From an uncultured Oscillospiraceae bacterium (GTDB taxonomy: Bacteria > Bacillota > Clostridia > Oscillospirales > Acutalibacteraceae), in the NCBI GenBank assembly GCA_902465155.1, contig CABQLY010000010.1, positions 5,322 through 69,321 on the forward strand: DNA of 64,000 nt. The letters are read 5' to 3'. The translations under genes and the position numbers were made by a program. The notes below the pieces were generated by a model, which saw nothing but the letters and a program-made list of their open reading frames with translations, searched no databases and was not told where the DNA came from. Each line of letters begins with the position of its first letter. The first letter of the stretch is position 1. Shown here in pieces: positions 17,874-24,712 of the stretch.

Positions 17874-17897
17874 ATTTAGGCCTAAATGTCCTAAATG
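17874..17897. promoter_or_regulatory. Operator-like palindrome in the GH28-like gene leader
   Basis: ATTTAGGCCTAAAT is a perfect 14-bp palindrome (17874-17887), and its half-site CCTAAATGT recurs immediately (17881-17889 and 17891-17899). It lies ~40-50 bp downstream of the predicted transcription start, where a repressor could block elongation. Confidence 0.5.
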
Positions 17898-17932
17898 TAA
17901 TACGGCTTCTCCCAAAGCCTTACTACACGCTT

Positions 17933-17961
17933 ATTATACTAACCCCGAGGGCCGTTGTAAA
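17933..17961 (-). promoter_or_regulatory. Sigma-A promoter of the GH28-like gene
   Basis: Minus-strand TTTACA (17956-17961) and TATAAT (17933-17938), 17-bp spacer. Confidence 0.75.
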
Positions 17962-18012
17962 TGTAAAAAATCTACCGGCATGTGTAATTTAGATTTTTAA
18001 AGGGCGCCGCCT

Positions 18013-18061
18013 TGCAAAAAAACAAGCCCCAAACCGGCAAAAACACCGTTTAGGGCTTGTT
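18013..18061 (-). terminator. Terminator of the kinase-epimerase fusion gene
   Basis: AACAAGCCC / GGGCTTGTT stem (18021-18029 and 18053-18061) with inner AAAC/GTTT pairing. The minus strand continues with seven T residues. Confidence 0.88.
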
Positions 18062-18166
18062 AAAAAATTTTAAAATTTGCGTTTGTAAAGGCCAAAAACA
18101 GCGCCCAGCCTTTTAAGCGGGCAAACCGCGGGCTAAGCTTTAACCCCAAACGCTAAAATTTAACTG

Positions 18167-19741
18167 TTACAAACCGGTGGGTTCCGCTTTTAAGGCCTCC
18201 CGCAGCTTTTGCATACCGCCGGAAATTGAAAGCTTGGGGCTAAAAACGCTGGAGGTTCCGGCCACTAAAATATCGGCCCCGGCCTGGGCCATTTTTGGGG
18301 CATTTTCAAAGCTGCAGTTGCCGTCTACCTCTATTAAAACGCGCTCGCAGCCAATTTGCGCCAGGTAGCTTTTGGCGTGCCGAATTTTTTGAAAAGCGTT
18401 TTCGGCAATTTTTTGGCCGGCAAAGCCGGGGTTCACCGTCATAATCAGCAGCACATCTACCAGCGGCAGCAGCTCGCTTAGAGCCTCTACCGGCGTGCCG
18501 GGGTTTATGGCAATGGCCGCCTTACAGCCCTTTTGTTTAATTAGCTCAATTGCCCGCTGCGGGTGCGGCGTGCTTTCTAAATGAAAAGAAATAATATCGC
18601 CGGGCCGCACAGCTAAAGCGGCAATTACCGTTTCGGGGTTTTGCACCATTAGGTGAATATCTAACGGCACAGCCTTGCGCTTTTGCAGCTCGTTTATAAA
18701 GGCGGGCGGCAGCATTAAATTCGGCACAAAGTGGTTATCCATAACATCGCAGTGCAAATAATCTACCCCGGCGGCCGTTAACGCGTCAATATCCCGCTCA
18801 AAATTTAAAAGATCGGCACACATAACCGAGGCCGAAATGTAATTTTTGCGGCAAGGCGCCATGGGCTGCATGGCGGCACCGAGCATTGGCGCGTTGGCAC
18901 CGAATTTTGCCAGAGTTAACAGCGGCTTTTGCTGAATACTGTAGCACTTACGGTTAATTTTTTCTATTAACGGGTTTAGGTACAGCTTGGTTTGCCGACT
19001 TAGCCCGCCGCTAAAAACAATACATTCGGGCGAAAGCACATTAATGAGTGCCGTAATGCCGTTGGCTAACAGCTCAACCGCCTGCTCAATGGCGGCTAAG
19101 CAGCGCTCCTCCCCTTTTTCGGCAGCGGCAAATAAATCGGCGGCGGTATGGCCCTCGCCCAAAAGCTCCTTAGCGGTTTGGTCTAACCCCTTACCGGCGG
19201 CGTAAGCCTCTAAGCAGCCGGTTTTACCGCACCCGCATTTTCGGCTTTTGCCGGGTACGGGAATGTGCCCCAGCTCGCCCGCGCTGCCAAGCCCGCCGTT
19301 AAACACCTTGCCGTTTAGTACAATGCCGGTACCAATGCCGGTGCCAAGCGTAATGCAAACAAAGGCTTTATACGGCTTTTCGGCCGCCGAATATTCGGCC
19401 AGTGCCGCCGCGCGGGAATCCTGCATTAAACGGCAGGGCAGCTGCAGCAGGTGCTGCACCTGTTGGGCAAGGTCTTGGCCAATAATGCTAATATTAGGGG
19501 CCTTTAACAGCTTTTGGCCGGTTGCGTCTACCGTTCCGGGCACCCCAATGCCGCAGCCGGCAAACCGGCTTTTCGGCGTGTTGGTGCTTTTGCAATATTC
19601 GCTTAAATAGCTTTGAATTAGCTGCGGTACATTGGTTACCTCGCAAACCTTGTAAACCGCGTTGTGCAGCAGTTCGTTGCTTTGGTTTACAACGCCAATG
19701 TTAATTTTGGTTCCCCCAATATCTACCCCTAATTTTAACAT
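18167..19741 (-). CDS. Fused ROK sugar kinase and AlsE-like 3-epimerase
   Basis: A 524-residue two-domain cytosolic enzyme. Residues 1-297 are a ROK kinase: phosphate loop DIGGTKI (7-13), catalytic D108, and zinc site H159/C169/C171/C176 (H-x9-C-G-C-G-x2-G-C-L-E). Residues ~301-520 are a ribulose-phosphate-epimerase-type TIM barrel with metal ligands H330, D332, H363 and D473. Its first motif, SASVMCADLLNF, and EVDGNCSF match D-allulose-6-phosphate 3-epimerase (AlsE, SPSLMCMDLLKF and EVDGSC in E. coli as I recall) better than housekeeping Rpe. In E. coli, alsK (ROK) and alsE are separate adjacent genes. I infer phosphorylation of a hexose followed by C3 epimerisation of the ketose phosphate. 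No join or frameshift is seen; GGGGGAAAG precedes ATG 19741. Confidence 0.88.
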   Translation of the reverse strand: MLKLGVDIGGTKINIGVVNQSNELLHNAVYKVCEVTNVPQLIQSYLSEYCKSTNTPKSRFAGCGIGVPGTVDATGQKLLKAPNISIIGQDLAQQVQHLLQLPCRLMQDSRAAALAEYSAAEKPYKAFVCITLGTGIGTGIVLNGKVFNGGLGSAGELGHIPVPGKSRKCGCGKTGCLEAYAAGKGLDQTAKELLGEGHTAADLFAAAEKGEERCLAAIEQAVELLANGITALINVLSPECIVFSGGLSRQTKLYLNPLIEKINRKCYSIQQKPLLTLAKFGANAPMLGAAMQPMAPCRKNYISASVMCADLLNFERDIDALTAAGVDYLHCDVMDNHFVPNLMLPPAFINELQKRKAVPLDIHLMVQNPETVIAALAVRPGDIISFHLESTPHPQRAIELIKQKGCKAAIAINPGTPVEALSELLPLVDVLLIMTVNPGFAGQKIAENAFQKIRHAKSYLAQIGCERVLIEVDGNCSFENAPKMAQAGADILVAGTSSVFSPKLSISGGMQKLREALKAEPTGL

Positions 19742-19764
19742 AATCTTTCCCCCTATTTTTGCTT

Positions 19765-19770
19765 ATTATA
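19765..19770 (-). promoter_or_regulatory. -10 box of the kinase-epimerase gene
   Basis: TATAAT on the minus strand, 24 bp before the start codon. No recognisable -35 hexamer lies 16-18 bp upstream, which fits a promoter that needs an activator; the paired direct repeats at 19797-19833 are well placed for one. Confidence 0.6.
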
Positions 19771-19796
19771 CCGCCTTTTTACCGGCAGAACCATTT

Positions 19797-19833
19797 AATT
19801 TTACGACATAAACCTTGAATTTTGCGACCTAAA
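19797..19833. promoter_or_regulatory. Two direct repeats 21 bp apart upstream of the kinase-epimerase promoter
   Basis: AATTTTACGACATAAA (19797-19812) and AATTTTGCGACCTAAA (19818-19833) differ at two of 16 positions and repeat with a 21-bp period, two helical turns. They begin 27 bp upstream of the -10 box. Confidence 0.6.
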
Positions 19834-19890
19834 AAAAGCGCAGCAAGCCAACCGGGCGCATTGTTTATACGCCGCAGCTGGCTTGCTGCG
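19831..19890 (-). terminator. Terminator of the csoR-copA operon
   Basis: Stem of 11 bp, CGCAGCAAGCC / GGCTTGCTGCG (19839-19849 and 19880-19890); the minus strand then runs into seven T residues. Confidence 0.9.
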
Positions 19891-20020
19891 ATTAATTTTG
19901 CAGCGCTGCCGAAACAGGCTTTACTGCAAAGTGTAATATTAAGGCTTAAATTTAGCCAATAATTTAATATTTGTTTTTTAAGGCTGCAATTTTTTTGCCA
20001 ATTAGGTAAAAAAGCCGCGC

Positions 20021-20233
20021 TTATTCAATTTTCGTAACGGTGTAGTCCTTTTCCTCAACCGCTTTTTTCAGCACAGCGTTTTCAACCGGCTCGCTTAAGG
20101 TTACAACGGCGGTTCCGCTTTCGTGGCTTACCTGCGCGTTTTGCACCTGCGGCAGCTGCTCTAACGCCTTTTTTACGGCAGCCTCGCAATGGCCGCACAT
20201 CATACCCGTAATGTAAATAGTTTTTGTTTGCAT
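20021..20233 (-). CDS. copZ: Possible internally initiated CopZ-like copper chaperone
   Basis: Same reading frame as the C-terminal end of copA: a 70-residue HMA domain from the ATG at 20233 to the shared stop. GGAGG (20242-20246 on the minus strand) stands 8 nt before this ATG, an ideal spacing. The product would be a complete CopZ: Cu(I)-binding C13-G-H-C16 in GMMCGHC and a full beta-alpha-beta-beta-alpha-beta pattern. This is inference from the start signal; the domain is certainly made as part of CopA. E. coli copA yields a free chaperone by frameshifting, so dual products from copA have a precedent. Confidence 0.5.
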   Translation of the reverse strand: MQTKTIYITGMMCGHCEAAVKKALEQLPQVQNAQVSHESGTAVVTLSEPVENAVLKKAVEEKDYTVTKIE

Positions 20234-22531
20234 TTTTGTTTCCTCCGTTAATTCTGTTATTGTTTTATTTTTAAGCGGTTTGCGGGCTTTTTCGCGGTGC
20301 AGCCGAAACAGGTTTAGCCGCAAAGCGTTGGTTACCACGCAAAAGCTTGAAAGGCTCATGGCGGCGGCGCCAAACATGGGGCTTAGCGTTAACCCAAGCG
20401 GAATAAACACCCCGGCCGCCAAGGGGATGCCAACCGTGTTGTAAAAAAACGCCCAAAACAGGTTTTCGTGAATGTTACGCAAAGTGGCGCGGCTTAAACG
20501 GATTGCAGCGGGTACATCGCTTAACCTGCTGTTTACCAACACAACATCGGCGGCGTCAATAGCAACATCGGCACCGGCGCCAATGGCAATGCCAATATCG
20601 GCACGGGTTAAGGCGGGGGCGTCGTTAATGCCGTCGCCAACCATGGCAACCTTTCCGCTTTGCTGCAGGCGCCGAATTTCGGCCTCCTTACCGTCGGGCA
20701 GCACCCCGGCAATTACCCGGTCTACCCCCGCCTGCTTGCCAATAGCGTTTGCGGTGCGGGCGTTGTCGCCGGTTAGCATTACAACCTGTAGGCCCATGTT
20801 TTGCAGCTGACGAATGGCCTGCGGGCTGTCGCTTTTAATTACATCGGCAACGGCAATAAAACCTAACAGCCGGCCACCTAAAGCAAACAGCAGCGGCGTT
20901 TTGCCCTGCTCGGCCAACTCGGCCGCCGACCGGCTAAGCTCGGGCGGTACGGTTACCTTTTGCGCCACAAAGCTAAGGCTGCCGCCAAGTAAAACTTGCC
21001 CGTTTAGCGTTGCGGTTAGCCCGTTGCCGGGCAAGGCTTTAAAATTGGTTACCGGCAGCGGCTGAACCTTTTCCTCATTACCCTTTTGCAAAATGGCCTT
21101 GGCTAAGGGGTGCTCGCTTTTTTGCTCTAACGAAAAGGCGTATTGCAGCAGCTGCTGCTTTGTAACGCTGGGCAGGGGCGCCAGGTTTGTTACCTTGGGC
21201 TGGCCGGCGGTAATGGTTCCCGTTTTGTCCAGCGCAACAATTTTTACCCGGCCGGTCTCCTCCAGCGAGGCGGCCGTTTTAAACAAAATGCCGTTTTTGG
21301 CACCTAACCCGTTGCCCACCATTATGGCAACCGGCGTTGCCAGCCCCAGCGCACAAGGGCAGCTAATTACCAAAACCGAAATTCCCCTTGCCAGGGCGTA
21401 GCCAACCCCGTGCCCCAAAAGCAGCCAAACCAAGGTGGTAACTGCGGCAATTAGCATTACAACCGGCACAAAAACGCCCGAAACCTTATCGGCAATTTTG
21501 GCAATGGGGGCTTTGGTGGCGGCAGCGTCACTTACCATTTTAATAATTTGGGCAAGGGTGGTATCCTCCCCCACCCGTTCGGCACGGCATTTAAGGTAGC
21601 CCGAAAGGTTTGCCGTAGCCGCCGAAACGGCAGCGCCAACCGCTTTATCTACCGGAACACTCTCGCCCGTTAGGGCCGATTCGTTTACCGCGCTGCTGCC
21701 CTCTATAACAACGCCGTCTACCGGAATATTCTCGCCGGGACGAACCACAAAAACATCGCCCTTTTGCACCTGCTCAATGGGTACGGTTACCTCTTTTTCG
21801 TTTTTAAGCACCACGGCGGTTTTTGGGGCAAGGCGCATCAATCCTTTTAAAGCGCTGGTTGTTTTGCCCTTGGCGCGGGCCTCCAGCGTTTTGCCAACCG
21901 TTATTAGGGTTAAAATCATAGCGGCCGATTCAAAATAAAACTCCATCATATAATGCATAACGCCGGCGCTGTCGCCGGCTGTTTGGGCGGCTGTCATGGC
22001 AAAAAGCGCGTAAGTGCTGTAGCCAAAGGCTGCGGTTGCCCCCAAAGCAACTAAAGTATCCATATTCGGGGCGCGGTGAACAAGACCCTTAAAGCCGCTA
22101 ACAAAAAACTTTTGGTTAATTACCATAATAATAACCGTTAACAGCAGCTGCGTTAGTCCCATTGCCACATGGTTCCCGTTGTAAAACGACGGTAAGGGCC
22201 AATTCCACATCATGTGGCCCATTGAAAAGTACATTAAAACGGCCAAAAAAACAACCGACCAAATCAGCCGTTTTTTCAGCTTTGCGGTTTCGGCGTTTTG
22301 CGCCTGCTCCGGGTCGCTTTGCGCGGCAGCTTTGCCATTTTTAACCGCAGCGCCGTAACCTGCCTTTTGCACCGCTTTTATAATATCCCTTTCGCTGCCG
22401 CCGGTAACGCCCATGCTGTTTGTAAGCAGGCTAACCGAGCATTCGGTAACGCCCGGAACCCCTTTTACCGCTTTTTCTACCCGGGCGGCGCAGGCAGCGC
22501 AGCTCATGCCCGTTACGGTAAATTGCGTCAT
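20021..22531 (-). CDS. copA: Copper-exporting P1B-type ATPase with extra C-terminal metal-binding domain
   Basis: ATP-driven Cu(I) exporter of the cell membrane, 836 residues. Residues 1-65 are a heavy-metal-associated domain (C11-A-A-C14). Then follow membrane helices, the actuator loop (ESALTGESVPV), the ion-channel motif C391-P-C393, the phosphorylated D435 (DKTGT), the GDGINDAPAL hinge and the last helices. Unusually, residues ~767-836 form a second HMA domain with C779-G-H-C782, like the chaperone CopZ, joined after a charged linker. That domain starts with an in-frame ATG at 20233, with GGAGG 8 nt upstream, so a free 70-residue chaperone may also be made. It follows csoR by 35 bp under the same copper-responsive promoter. 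Confidence 0.96.
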   Translation of the reverse strand: MTQFTVTGMSCAACAARVEKAVKGVPGVTECSVSLLTNSMGVTGGSERDIIKAVQKAGYGAAVKNGKAAAQSDPEQAQNAETAKLKKRLIWSVVFLAVLMYFSMGHMMWNWPLPSFYNGNHVAMGLTQLLLTVIIMVINQKFFVSGFKGLVHRAPNMDTLVALGATAAFGYSTYALFAMTAAQTAGDSAGVMHYMMEFYFESAAMILTLITVGKTLEARAKGKTTSALKGLMRLAPKTAVVLKNEKEVTVPIEQVQKGDVFVVRPGENIPVDGVVIEGSSAVNESALTGESVPVDKAVGAAVSAATANLSGYLKCRAERVGEDTTLAQIIKMVSDAAATKAPIAKIADKVSGVFVPVVMLIAAVTTLVWLLLGHGVGYALARGISVLVISCPCALGLATPVAIMVGNGLGAKNGILFKTAASLEETGRVKIVALDKTGTITAGQPKVTNLAPLPSVTKQQLLQYAFSLEQKSEHPLAKAILQKGNEEKVQPLPVTNFKALPGNGLTATLNGQVLLGGSLSFVAQKVTVPPELSRSAAELAEQGKTPLLFALGGRLLGFIAVADVIKSDSPQAIRQLQNMGLQVVMLTGDNARTANAIGKQAGVDRVIAGVLPDGKEAEIRRLQQSGKVAMVGDGINDAPALTRADIGIAIGAGADVAIDAADVVLVNSRLSDVPAAIRLSRATLRNIHENLFWAFFYNTVGIPLAAGVFIPLGLTLSPMFGAAAMSLSSFCVVTNALRLNLFRLHREKARKPLKNKTITELTEETKMQTKTIYITGMMCGHCEAAVKKALEQLPQVQNAQVSHESGTAVVTLSEPVENAVLKKAVEEKDYTVTKIE

Positions 22532-22566
22532 AAAAATTCCCCTTTCTAAATTTTTGGCAGCAAAGG

Positions 22567-22869
22567 CTACTTCATTAGCTTTTGCAGGGTTAAAACAAGC
22601 TCGTCTATTACCCCTTCGTTGCCCTTTTGAATATCCTGCACCACGCAGGTTTTAATGTGGTTGGCTAAAAGCTCTTTATTAAAAGCGTTTACCGCGGCGT
22701 TTACCGCGGCCGATTGCACTAAAATATCGGGACAATAGGCCCCCTGCTCTACCATATTGCGTATTCCGCGAATTTGGCCCTCAATGCGGTTTAGGCGGTG
22801 AATAAGCTTTTTGTATTCCTCCGGCGAGCGTTTTTTTTTGCGCGCCGAACAGCAACAGTTTTCCGTCAT
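22567..22869 (-). CDS. csoR: CsoR-family copper-sensing repressor
   Basis: A 100-residue all-helical repressor that leaves DNA on binding Cu(I). The Cu ligands C46, H71 and C75 (CPDILVQ and HIKTC) match the CsoR C-x24-H-x3-C fingerprint, separating it from FrmR (no His ligand) and from nickel types. An extra CCC at residues 5-7 is uncommon. GAGGAGG precedes ATG 22869. It is the first gene of csoR-copA, and its own promoter carries two G/C-tract operators, so autoregulation is expected. Confidence 0.94.
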   Translation of the reverse strand: MTENCCCSARKKKRSPEEYKKLIHRLNRIEGQIRGIRNMVEQGAYCPDILVQSAAVNAAVNAFNKELLANHIKTCVVQDIQKGNEGVIDELVLTLQKLMK

Positions 22870-22888
22870 AAAGCGTCCTCCTCTTTAT

Positions 22889-22905
22889 ATACCCCCTTAG
22901 GGTAT
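22889..22905. promoter_or_regulatory. CsoR operator 1
   Basis: ATACCCCCTTAGGGTAT, the A/T-flanked C-tract/G-tract inverted repeat typical of CsoR sites. It overlaps the expected transcription start of csoR-copA. Confidence 0.8.
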
Positions 22906-22909
22906 TTAT

Positions 22910-22938
22910 ATTATATACCCCCACCCCGTATTTGTCAA
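22910..22938 (-). promoter_or_regulatory. Promoter of csoR-copA with second CsoR-like site
   Basis: Minus-strand TTGACA (22933-22938) and TATAAT (22910-22915), 17-bp spacer. The spacer is itself an imperfect CsoR-like element, ATACCCCCACCCCGTAT (22915-22931). Confidence 0.85.
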
Positions 22939-23038
22939 GAACAATTGAATAAAAAAACTTTATTTTTGGCCGCAAAATTATTTTGCCCCGGGCAACACGC
23001 TTTTTACGAAAAAATAGCCGCAATTTTACAAAAAAATG

Positions 23039-23067
23039 TTGACACTGTCCGCCGAATTTAATATAAT
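23039..23067 (+). promoter_or_regulatory. Sigma-A promoter of the small protein gene at 23098
   Basis: Consensus TTGACA (23039-23044) and TATAAT (23062-23067) with a 17-bp spacer. Confidence 0.9.
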
Positions 23068-23097
23068 AAATAAAAGAAAGATGAGAGGAGAATGAAC

Positions 23098-23364
23098 ATG
23101 AGTGATATGACGCTGCATAACTTAGACCTTGCCGGTTTTATTAAAACCTTAGATTCCTGCAAGGGCGATGTTTACATGGAGACCCCGGACGGTGATGTTT
23201 TAAACCTAAAATCTAAGCTTTGCCAAATGTTAGGCTTAGCCAATGTGTTAAAAGGGGCGCAGATCTCCGAAGCTAAAATTCGCTGCACAAATCCGGAGGA
23301 TGAATCTTTACTGTTCCGCTTTAATTTGTACAAAGAAATTCCCGGCGAAAACAAAGAGGATTAA
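23098..23364 (+). CDS. Conserved small clostridial protein of unknown function
   Basis: An 88-residue soluble protein. The conserved-looking core is a short helix (FIKTLDSCKGDVYM), a strand with EDG-type turns (TPDGDVLNLKSKLCQMLGLA) and an end segment IRCTNPEDESLLFRFNLY. Similar short proteins are common in Clostridia and are sometimes labelled 'polya polymerase' in databases, a name nothing here supports. ATG 23098 is chosen because AGGAG lies 7 nt upstream; ATG 23092 is too close. It has a perfect sigma-A promoter and its own terminator, so it is probably well expressed. Confidence 0.75.
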   Translation: MSDMTLHNLDLAGFIKTLDSCKGDVYMETPDGDVLNLKSKLCQMLGLANVLKGAQISEAKIRCTNPEDESLLFRFNLYKEIPGENKED

Positions 23365-23406
23365 TTTTACCCCCTTGCCATTACAAGGGCTTGCACTAAA
23401 ATTTTT

Positions 23407-23442
23407 AAGCGTTTGCCGCTGCTTGCGGCAGGCGCTTTTTTT
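23407..23442 (+). terminator. Terminator after the small protein gene
   Basis: 13-bp stem (23407-23419 with 23425-23437, two G-T pairs), 5-nt loop, then a T run. Confidence 0.9.
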
Positions 23443-23464
23443 GTGGCAAAAAAACAGGAACGAA

Positions 23465-23472
23465 CATATACT
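23465..23472 (+). promoter_or_regulatory. Possible sporulation-type -10 element of cwlJ-gerQ
   Basis: CATATACT, 30 bp before the cwlJ start and after the previous gene's terminator, matches the -10 of Bacillus sigma-E promoters (CATA-type). The expected -35 is not clear, so this is tentative. Confidence 0.35.
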
Positions 23473-23502
23473 GCCAATAGAAAAAAGGCAGGTGATTTAT
23501 TT

Positions 23503-23940
23503 GTGGCATACAGCAGCCGGGAGCTACTGGCAAGGTTAGTACAGTGCGAGGCCGGCGGCGAGGGCGAAAACGGCATGAAGGCCGTTGCCAGCGTGGTTAT
23601 GAACCGGGTTCAGGCAGCCAGCGGCGAATACGCAAGGCTGGGAGGCGATTTAAATCGCGTTATTTTTCAACCCGGACAATTTGACTGCGCCCGCGAAACC
23701 CTGAACGGCCGCTACAACCCGCAAAACGTTTACAACATGAACCCGCAAAACGAGCATTACAACATTGCCGATTGGGCCTTAGCCGGCAACCGTTTAACCG
23801 GCCTTGGCTCTGCGCTTTGGTTTTTTAACCCGTACAGCAGCAATTGTAGAAGTAATTTTCCCAGCAATGTGGGGGTTTTTGCGGTTCGAATTGGCAATCA
23901 CTGCTTTTACAACCCAACAGCGGCTTACAAAAATACATAA
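23503..23940 (+). CDS. cwlJ: CwlJ-like spore cortex-lytic enzyme
   Basis: A 145-residue SleB/CwlJ hydrolase-2 domain. It degrades muramic-delta-lactam cortex peptidoglycan when spores germinate. Motifs: LARLVQCEAGGEGENGMKAV with the catalytic-type Glu in CEAGGE, VMNRV, QFDCA, and C-terminal FAVRIGNHCFY. The GTG at 23503 is preferred: AGGTGAT lies 6 nt upstream, and the resulting signal-less protein has the length of Bacillus CwlJ (~142). Starts further upstream lack a ribosome-binding site. The next gene, 14 bp on, is gerQ, whose product is needed to place CwlJ in the spore coat in Bacillus. Confidence 0.85.
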   Translation: MAYSSRELLARLVQCEAGGEGENGMKAVASVVMNRVQAASGEYARLGGDLNRVIFQPGQFDCARETLNGRYNPQNVYNMNPQNEHYNIADWALAGNRLTGLGSALWFFNPYSSNCRSNFPSNVGVFAVRIGNHCFYNPTAAYKNT

Positions 23941-23954
23941 AAGGGGTAAATTAA

Positions 23955-24395
23955 ATGGCAAACAACACCAACCTGAACGCCGGCGGCAACACCGCAAACA
24001 GCACCAACCCAAATAACCCAACCGGGCAGGATCAAAGCATGAATAACGAAAATTTTTCGGTTCCCGGGGGCATTGGGTTTGAGGCTTACAGCGGCTCGCT
24101 GCAAGAAATTCTGCGCGATAATATTGGCAAATATGTTGAAATTGAATTTTTAATTGGCTCTACCAACCTGCAGACCCGAAGCGGCATTTTGTACGCGGTT
24201 GGCACCAGCTATGTTGTTATTAACCAACAGCCCGAAAAAATGGTGTGCGATATTTACTCAATTAAATTTGTTACCTTTCGCAATACTGCCACCCAAAACG
24301 AGGTACGGCAGCTTATTCAAAACAGTCAACAAAATTCCGGCCGGCAAAGCCGCAGTCGCAGCAGCTACCGCACCGAAAGCACCGCAATTTTTTAA
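23955..24395 (+). CDS. gerQ: GerQ-like spore coat protein
   Basis: A 146-residue predicted coat protein. Residues 1-40 are Asn/Gly-rich and disordered. About 45-110 form the GerQ (YwdL) domain: SLQEILRDNIGKYVEIEF, then strands SGILYAVGTSYVVI and CDIYSIKFVTF. The tail is Gln/Ser/Arg-rich. In Bacillus, GerQ holds CwlJ in the coat and is cross-linked by transglutaminase; its Lys-rich cross-linking segment is not obvious here. AAGGGG precedes ATG 23955. Pairing with cwlJ as in the Bacillus anthracis group strongly supports the call, and argues that the organism makes endospores. Confidence 0.82.
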   Translation: MANNTNLNAGGNTANSTNPNNPTGQDQSMNNENFSVPGGIGFEAYSGSLQEILRDNIGKYVEIEFLIGSTNLQTRSGILYAVGTSYVVINQQPEKMVCDIYSIKFVTFRNTATQNEVRQLIQNSQQNSGRQSRSRSSYRTESTAIF

Positions 24396-24523
24396 AAGCA
24401 AATTTTAACCGGGGTTTGGTAAGCGGGTGCAGCCTAAATTTGTTTTTAGCACTTTAAATTTATTAGCGCCCCCGCCCCTTGGGAAACAAACAATTTTTGG
24501 GGCTTTTCGGCACAGCAAAAACA

Positions 24524-24577
24524 GCTTTAAAAACACCTGCCGCTTTAAAAACACCTGCCGCTTTAAAAACACCTGCC
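24524..24577. repeat. 18-bp unit repeated three times in tandem
   Basis: GCTTTAAAAACACCTGCC occurs three times without mismatch (24524-24541, 24542-24559, 24560-24577) in the 317-bp gap between gerQ and nifU. Apart from this and the terminator at 24655-24695, I see nothing in that gap. There is no spacer, so it is not a CRISPR. Confidence 0.9.
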
Positions 24578-24654
24578 GCGCTCGGGCGGCACGCCGGCTA
24601 TGCTTTTTAGCTAACAAACCGTACCAAGTGCCGCTTTCGGGCAGGTCAATTCCC

Positions 24655-24695
24655 AAAAAACCGGCCAAGGCAGCTTTGCTGCCTTGGCCGGTTTT
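24655..24695. terminator. Bidirectional terminator between gerQ and nifU
   Basis: Perfect 14-bp stem CCGGCCAAGGCAGC / GCTGCCTTGGCCGG with a TTT loop, A-run on the left and T-run on the right, so it can end both convergent units. Confidence 0.92.
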
Positions 24696-24712
24696 ATAGC
24701 TTTAATTTTAAA

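Larger units (their letters stand above)
17795..18166. other. Gene-free regulatory region between two sugar genes
   Basis: Holds, from left to right, the 5' leader of the GH28-like gene with a 14-bp palindrome (17874-17887), its promoter (17933-17961), and the terminator of the downstream kinase-epimerase gene (18013-18061). No coding frame was found. Confidence 0.7.

Noticed and set aside
20021..22531. A frameshift splitting copA from a separate copZ gene
   Set aside because: The frame is continuous and the linker is plausible, so a fusion with possible internal initiation explains the data better.
24524..24577. Possible CRISPR remnant
   Set aside because: Units are contiguous with no spacers, are too short, and there are no cas genes.
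24405..24668. Open frame on the minus strand with RQVFLK repeated
   Set aside because: The repeat comes only from the 18-bp tandem DNA repeat, the frame covers the terminator, and there is no start signal or protein similarity.
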